Positions 54,613 to 64,000 of a stretch of DNA of 64,000 bases are shown piece by piece. The stretch is from an uncultured Flavobacteriales bacterium (GTDB taxonomy: Bacteria > Bacteroidota > Bacteroidia > Flavobacteriales_D > Crocinitomicaceae). The position numbers and the translations under genes were made by a program. The number at the start of each line of letters is the position of its first letter. Positions within the stretch are counted from its first letter, which is position 1. The notes under the pieces were generated by a model. That model worked only from the letters and a program-made list of their open reading frames with translations. It was not told the origin of the DNA and made no database searches. Where the stretch lies: positions 2,036,435-2,100,434 of the forward strand of contig CALSTG010000001.1 in NCBI GenBank assembly GCA_943789205.1, in the 5' to 3' direction.

Positions 54613-56938
54613 AAAAAAGCTCAATTACTAATCGTTTATAAGTATTAATAGAATATTTTTGTCCTGCAATGATGAAATTCTTCAGTGAACAAAAATTCAG
54701 GAAATTGGCGCCAATAATAGGCGTTGTTCTCATTGGTTTAACAACTTTTCTAGGTTATAAAATCTCGGATTTAAAATTCGATTATGATTTTGAAAAGTTT
54801 TTTCCTGCAGATGATAGTGATGCTGACTATTTTTATACGCACAGAGATAAATTTGAGTACGATAATAATTTTATTCTTGTCGCTATTGAAAATAAGAAGG
54901 GGATTTTCGATATCTCTTTTATGAATGAAGTTAAAAGTCTCACAACTAAACTTAAGGAAGCGTTACCTTTTATTACAGGTGTTCGTTCAATAACAAACCA
55001 AAATGAAGTTTCTCTTTTTGGAATTAACAATTCGGTAGAAAGGCCCTATGTTGATCTACAAAAATGGAAAGAGGACAGTTCTTTTATAACAAAGGACTCT
55101 ACAAGAATATATAGCAGTAAGGAGCTTTTAAATACTTTGGTTGCACGAGATGGTAAATCTGTCAGCATATTTCTCAAACATGAAGATGGTCTTTCAGTAA
55201 AGAAGAGTGATACGCTTGTTGCAGAACTTAAAAGTATTTTATCTGAATTTCAATTCGATGGTGTGCATTTGGCTGGAACAACTGTAGGACAACGCTATTA
55301 TATTGAGAAAATGAATTCTGAGCTGCTCTTCTTTATGGCGCTAAGTGCAGTTTTAGTCATACTATTTCTTTTTATTGCCTTTCGTTCGGGTTGGGGTATT
55401 TTGGTGCCACAGGTCGTGATTTTTGCCTCTATGTTATGGGTAATAGGAGGGATGGGACTTTTCAATAGTCCTATGAATATTTTACTTACTACACTGCCAT
55501 CAATAATGTTTGTTGTTGCCATGTCAGATGTCATTCATCTTGTGTCTCGTTATATGGATGCTCTAAGAGATGGTTTTTCTAAGTTCGAATCTATTAAAAC
55601 AACACTTAGAGAGGTCGGCTTCCCAACTTTTCTCACTTCGCTGACGACCTCAATCGGTTTTTTCTCATTATACTTCATCAATGTCCAACCCGTAAAAATG
55701 TTTGGCTTAATTATAGGAATCGGAGTACTATTAGCCTTTTTTCTTTCAATTCTGTTTCTCCCGATTCTATTTTATTATTTCCCTTCTCCAAAAATTATAG
55801 ACAAACGAAAAGAAACTTTGTGGGGTAAGTTTCTACCCAAGGCATATGATTGGATTACAACCCATCAGAAACGTGTATGGATTGGCTCTATTATTTTCAT
55901 AGGATTATCGATTCTCGGGATGACTTATCTAAAATCGGATAATTTATTAATGGATGATTTAAAGGAATCCGATCCAATAAAAGCTGATTTTTATTATTTC
56001 GACCAACATTATGGAGGTTACCGTCCTTTTGAATTAGCCATAAATGTGGCTGATACCAATGAGACCGTTTGGTCTCTAGATGTTCTGAAGGAACTGGAAG
56101 AAGTAGAAATTTATCTTGAAGACACGCTAGGTGTTGAGTTAAAAACCTCACTGGTACAATCGCTCAAAGTGTTGAGTCGTTCTTCTCATTTTGGTGATAC
56201 TAATTTTTATAAACTCCCCTCGAAAAAAAGAGATATAAAAAGGTTTAGGCGCTATTTGAAAATAGCTGAGCGGGGAGCCTTGCTACCTCTTTTTCTCGAT
56301 TCTACAGAGTCTTTAACTAGAATTCAAGGTACCTTACCAGATCTTGGTAATAATATTATAACGGCTCGGACAGAACTTTTTCAATCCTATCTTTTGAAAA
56401 GGAAATTCGACCACATCAAAGTTCGTGTGACAGGTTCCGCATACCTACTAGACAAAAACATAAGATACTTATCCAATAGTTTAATTTATGGCCTTTTATT
56501 ATCGATTGGTGTGGTTTCTATTATAATGGGATTGGTTTTCAAGTCTTTTAAAATGGTGTTAATTAGTTTATTACCTAATACGATTCCATTAATTTTTATT
56601 GCAGCTATTATGGGCTATCTCGGAATAGAGGTCAAAACAAGTACCTCAATTATTTTTACAATCGCTTTTGGAATTGCCGTGGATGATACGATTCATTTGT
56701 TAGGGAAATTTAAATTTGAACTTATGAAAGGTAAGTCCGTTCCTGAGGCACTAAAGCATTCATTTATTGTTACTGGAAAAGCAATGGTTTTGACAACTCT
56801 GATTTTATGTAGTGGCTTTCTATTATTGTTGTTCTCAACATTTATGGGAACCTTTAACATGGGTTTATTACTTGGGATTACATTATTTGTAGCATTGATA
56901 CTAGACCTTACTTTACTTCCGCTACTAATACTTACTTT

Positions 56939-60883
<3,945 letters not shown>

Positions 60884-60886
60884 GAA

Positions 60887-62143
60887 TTAATTTAGCTTAA
60901 GGTTGCCATTATTTAGGACACCTATGACTTTCCCTGTTAGTGATTCTGTAATGAACGGAGAATGTTTTTTGTCTTTGGAGGAGAGCACAGTGGTATCAAA
61001 TTTTTCATTAGGATCAAATATAGTAATATTCGCTAATGATTTGTTTTCTATAGAGTTATCCTTAATATTTAATAAGCTCGAAGGTCTTTCACAAAGAATA
61101 GTTACAAGAAGCTCAATATTCATGTCTGGCATTGAGTTTAGTGCGGCAAAAACCGTTTGAAGTTGAGGGGTATCGAAAGATGCATTCTCAAAATCTACAT
61201 CTTTTTGATCCTCATCTGTTGGTCTATGATTTGAAACGACACAGTCAATAGTTCCGTTTTTTAAACCTTTTAGTAATGCTTTTGAATCACTTTTTACCCT
61301 TAGTGGAGGTATTGTTTTAAAGCTTGTATCAAAATCTAATACTTCTGAATCATCAAAACAAACATTCATGATATGTGCTTCTGCCGTTATATTTAATCCT
61401 TTCTTTTTAGCGGCTGCGATGAGATTAGTACCTTCTTCGGTTGATACGCCGCTGATATGAAGTTTACTGTTGGTATGTTCTACGATTCTTAAATGACGTT
61501 CTATTTCAATAATCTCTGATACACGAGGTTCTCCTTTCATTCCCGTTTTTAAGGAGGCCATTCCTTCATTTATTTGAGCATTTTTATAAAGCGACGGATT
61601 TCCTACACTAACTGTAATTTGACCATTAAAATTTTGTGCGTACATCAATGCATTGTTCAATACTCCTGGACTTATTGAAGTACGATCATCCGTAAATAAA
61701 CCTGCACCTGAATTTTGCATATCAAATAATTCGGCAAGTTCTTCACCTTTCATTCCTTTGGTAAGACAGCCCATCGGAATTGGTTGAGAAGCGAAACCTT
61801 GTGATTTTCTGAAAACGGAATCAATTGATGCCTTATGGTCCATTACAGGATTTGTTGATGGAAGAATTGCAACCCTTGTAAAACCTCCGCTTGCGGCTTT
61901 TTCTAAGCCGGATGCAATCGTTTCCAAATATTCGTATCCGGGATCACAAAAATGCGCTTTTAAATCTATCCAACCTTTAGAAACATGAAGATCTTTAGAT
62001 GTAATGATTTGATCTACCTCATTTGTATCTATAGCGTCTTCTATTGACATTATAGTTCCTGATTTTATCAGGATGTCTTTTCGGACATTATGATGACTAG
62101 AGCTAGGGTCTATTATTTTCGCTTGTTTAAGTAGAACATTCAT
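60887..62143 (-). CDS. dihydroorotase-like protein, predicted non-catalytic
   Basis: A 418-residue amidohydrolase-fold protein of the class I dihydroorotase (PyrC) family. The fold landmarks remain ('KGWIDLKAHFCDPGYE', 'FTDDRTSI', 'LHISGVSTEEG', 'VSNHRPTDED'), but key residues differ. The usual HxH of 'DLHVHF' reads K62-x-H64, the second-site histidine of 'LHISHVST' is G232, the 'HCED' strand reads 'VSVGNPS', and the catalytic aspartate of 'ATDHAPH' is N305. It therefore cannot bind the two zinc ions as normal. It matches the inactive PyrC' type that supports aspartate transcarbamoylase. Another active pyrC should exist elsewhere. Confidence 0.87.
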   Translation of the reverse strand: MNVLLKQAKIIDPSSSHHNVRKDILIKSGTIMSIEDAIDTNEVDQIITSKDLHVSKGWIDLKAHFCDPGYEYLETIASGLEKAASGGFTRVAILPSTNPVMDHKASIDSVFRKSQGFASQPIPMGCLTKGMKGEELAELFDMQNSGAGLFTDDRTSISPGVLNNALMYAQNFNGQITVSVGNPSLYKNAQINEGMASLKTGMKGEPRVSEIIEIERHLRIVEHTNSKLHISGVSTEEGTNLIAAAKKKGLNITAEAHIMNVCFDDSEVLDFDTSFKTIPPLRVKSDSKALLKGLKNGTIDCVVSNHRPTDEDQKDVDFENASFDTPQLQTVFAALNSMPDMNIELLVTILCERPSSLLNIKDNSIENKSLANITIFDPNEKFDTTVLSSKDKKHSPFITESLTGKVIGVLNNGNLKLN

Positions 62144-62146
62144 AAT

Positions 62147-64000
62147 TTAATTTTTCCAGAATTTTGTAATTAAAATTTCACAAAAAATAGCAAGTATGGT
62201 AATAAAGATACAAATACGCCAATACTCGTTATTGTTGTCTATCTTAAGAGATGTGATATCTGTTTTTTCATTAAAGGATTCTGTCTTTACATTTTTTAAT
62301 CCAGCATTTGATAATTGCTTTTTAATTTCTGTCAGCCGTATATACTTCGTTGAAGATTCCAAACGACTGTAGTTAAACGATAATGTTTTGGCTGGCTCAT
62401 TTTGATTAAGGAAGTAATTACCATGAGATAAATTTTCCATAGCCTCAATACCTGAAATATCTATATAGTCATAGGAACCCTCTTGAATGATTTTTGGTAT
62501 AAAATCTGTGGTCGTATTTTGGAGCTTAACCGGTCCATCTCCACTAAGACTTTTTTCAAAGGGTATAAGTTCACTTTGTCCGATATAGTGGTAGGGTAGT
62601 GAAGTGTTTCCAGCGGTTTCAGCAATACGAATGCACAGTACAGGGAATAATGTGTTTTGAATTAAGTCTGAGCAATTTTCATCTAGTCCTGAAAATAACA
62701 CAAAAGAGTTGTCAAGAGAACGAAAGAGCACTGGGCTTTCATCCCTCAATGATAGCAATGGAAGTGCGGTAGTTTGTTTGTAGTTGCTTTTAAATAATTT
62801 CTTAAAGCTTGGTAAATTCAGTGTTTCTTCTTGATCCTCAAAGACTCCTTTGAAAATTGGATCTTTTAAGGCAATATTATTTGCTTTTAAATCCACCTCC
62901 TTTAGACCTTCTATTATTGGTAAATCCAATGCCTCAAGAAGTGGATTCATTTGATTTATATCTACTTTGATAGAGGGCAGTATAAAAATGAGTCCTCCAT
63001 TCTTTTTGAACTTTAATAGGTCGGCACGTAAACCGCTCGAAATATTTTGAACCCCATTCAATACTACCAGCTGTTGTTGATATAGAGCTGATTGATTGAC
63101 ACGTTGAATATCAGTTTCTGATATTTTGAAAAAGGCTTCCGTCTTGAATGCTTTATTAACGCTTGAGACCGCATCTTTACCATTAATAATCAGTACTTTA
63201 CTCTCGGTTGAATTTTGAAAACAAAAGAAAAAATCATCGTCCCAAAATATGGATTGATCTTGAAGCTCTATTTTTCCATTTACGAATGTTTTTTGTTTGT
63301 TGGGTATCGTAACAGAACTAATGACAGCTCCTTTTTTGGGTAGGTCTATAAAAATATCCTTGCTAAAGGTATTTGCAGTAACCTTTACCTCAAAGTTGAC
63401 CAAGGTTTCTGAACCAGTATTATTTAATCTGAAGAATAGCTCACTGTCCTCTCCAATTCTATGAGTTTTTGTGCCAAACCATAAAGAATCAATAAAACAG
63501 TTTTCAATTTTTTGCGGTGCAAATTGCCAGATATTGAGATTCGTTTCAGGATCTTTTTTTATTGATGAAATATCAAAAAAATCTTTTTGAAAGTCACTTA
63601 AGAACATACAATTAAACTTTAAAGCTTTATTCTTATTCTCGGCCTCTATTTTTAAATCATTATGCCAATTGAATATACTACTAAATGTCCTCTGTAAAGG
63701 CGTGTATTGTAACTTGTCAATTTCAATTTGTGCATCTTTAGCATTCAGAATTCTCTTCTGTAATGCGCCTAAATCATTACTGCTTATTGTGTAACGCTGG
63801 TCTTTTGGATTGGAATTGATAAACTCTTTTGCGGTCTCCTTAGCTTCGGATAACAATTCTCCTCTAAAGCCCTTCGCGGACATGGAATATGAATTATCGA
63901 TGTAAAGGCTAATAATAGATTCGTCGGAGTCATTAATGCCATTTTCATTATAGGCAGGTTGCGCAAATGCAAGAATAAGGAAGCCTAATGCAATTAACCT
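62147..64000 (-). CDS. BatA-like membrane-anchored VWA protein, 5' end cut by window edge
   Basis: The frame runs open from 62147 to the right edge, so the start lies beyond 64000; the ATG at 63883 is internal. The visible N-terminus is hydrophobic ('LIALGFLILAFAQPAYNE') and then reads 'SLYIDNSYSMSAKG', which carries the DxSxS metal site of a von Willebrand A domain. That layout is the BatA family (an N-terminal membrane anchor, then VWA). About 480 more residues follow, weakly like a class I glutamine amidotransferase-type fold near the middle ('LRADLLKFKKNGGLIFILPS'), and the protein ends in a membrane helix 'ICIFITILAIFCEILITKFW'. It overlaps nothing and precedes the pyrC-like gene by 3 bases. 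Confidence 0.82.
   Translation of the reverse strand, partial: RLIALGFLILAFAQPAYNENGINDSDESIISLYIDNSYSMSAKGFRGELLSEAKETAKEFINSNPKDQRYTISSNDLGALQKRILNAKDAQIEIDKLQYTPLQRTFSSIFNWHNDLKIEAENKNKALKFNCMFLSDFQKDFFDISSIKKDPETNLNIWQFAPQKIENCFIDSLWFGTKTHRIGEDSELFFRLNNTGSETLVNFEVKVTANTFSKDIFIDLPKKGAVISSVTIPNKQKTFVNGKIELQDQSIFWDDDFFFCFQNSTESKVLIINGKDAVSSVNKAFKTEAFFKISETDIQRVNQSALYQQQLVVLNGVQNISSGLRADLLKFKKNGGLIFILPSIKVDINQMNPLLEALDLPIIEGLKEVDLKANNIALKDPIFKGVFEDQEETLNLPSFKKLFKSNYKQTTALPLLSLRDESPVLFRSLDNSFVLFSGLDENCSDLIQNTLFPVLCIRIAETAGNTSLPYHYIGQSELIPFEKSLSGDGPVKLQNTTTDFIPKIIQEGSYDYIDISGIEAMENLSHGNYFLNQNEPAKTLSFNYSRLESSTKYIRLTEIKKQLSNAGLKNVKTESFNEKTDITSLKIDNNNEYWRICIFITILAIFCEILITKFWKN

Overview
The window is AT-rich, densely coded DNA from a Bacteroidota bacterium, most likely a Flavobacteriales-like lineage; I cannot name a genus. 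The evidence is a PorP/SprF type IX secretion protein next to a protein with a gliding-motility (type B) C-terminal domain, the Bacteroidota-specific families DUF3822, DUF5522, BT_3928 and BatA, an UpxY-type NusG paralogue heading a surface-polysaccharide operon, and several matches to the Bacteroidota -7 promoter element TAnnTTTG. Coding density is very high. No gene-free stretch exceeds about 220 bases; the longest, 27392-27609, holds only a candidate promoter. I found no tRNA, rRNA, CRISPR array, insertion sequence or prophage.

Region 1 (1-14443, all minus strand, read from 14443 downwards) is one long surface-glycan operon. It opens with an UpxY/NusG-like antiterminator and a GalE-like epimerase. 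A complete set of enzymes for a CMP-activated nonulosonic acid of the legionaminic type follows: LegB dehydratase, LegC aminotransferase, PglD/NeuD-type acetyltransferase (LegH role), NeuB/LegI synthase, NeuC/LegG hydrolysing epimerase, a PtmE-like CBS-nucleotidyltransferase and a NeuA/LegF cytidylyltransferase. Downstream are a Wzx-type flippase, a second DegT aminotransferase, a WbqC protein, two different sulfotransferases, a GT2 glycosyltransferase, and the start of another gene that runs off the left edge and resembles sialyl/polysialyltransferases. Many junctions are 4-bp ATGA overlaps, which implies translational coupling.

Region 2 (14582-22582) has a plus-strand unit of pcm, a REC-AAA+ regulator without a DNA-binding domain, and a YfhO membrane protein. 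A second, smaller glycan group follows: a Rossmann-like protein, a GT2 enzyme and another flippase.

Region 3 (22579-36341) is mostly housekeeping: alaS, two small methyltransferases, a CoA-type Nudix hydrolase, a short GSII-type glutamine synthetase, an acyltransferase, an ACC-deaminase-like enzyme, folP, tpiA and prmA. It also holds the T9SS pair, a duplicated DUF1599 protein and a candidate small RNA at about 26690-26780.

Region 4 (36346-49033) contains two giant exported proteins interleaved with plsY and clpS. The 1525-residue one is beta-rich and of unknown function. The 2394-residue one has TPR, beta-propeller and carboxypeptidase-regulatory-like parts as in the T9SS protein PorE, but ends in long coiled coils and two SPOR domains instead of an OmpA domain. 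It is the most interesting object in the window.

Region 5 (49043-64000) holds a thioredoxin-fold protein without its cysteines, coaD-rsmD-DUF3822, a RecD-like helicase, an RND exporter, an M61 peptidase, an asymmetric ABC-F ATPase, a PmtA-like methyltransferase, a dihydroorotase homologue that has lost its metal ligands, and a BatA-like VWA protein cut by the right edge.
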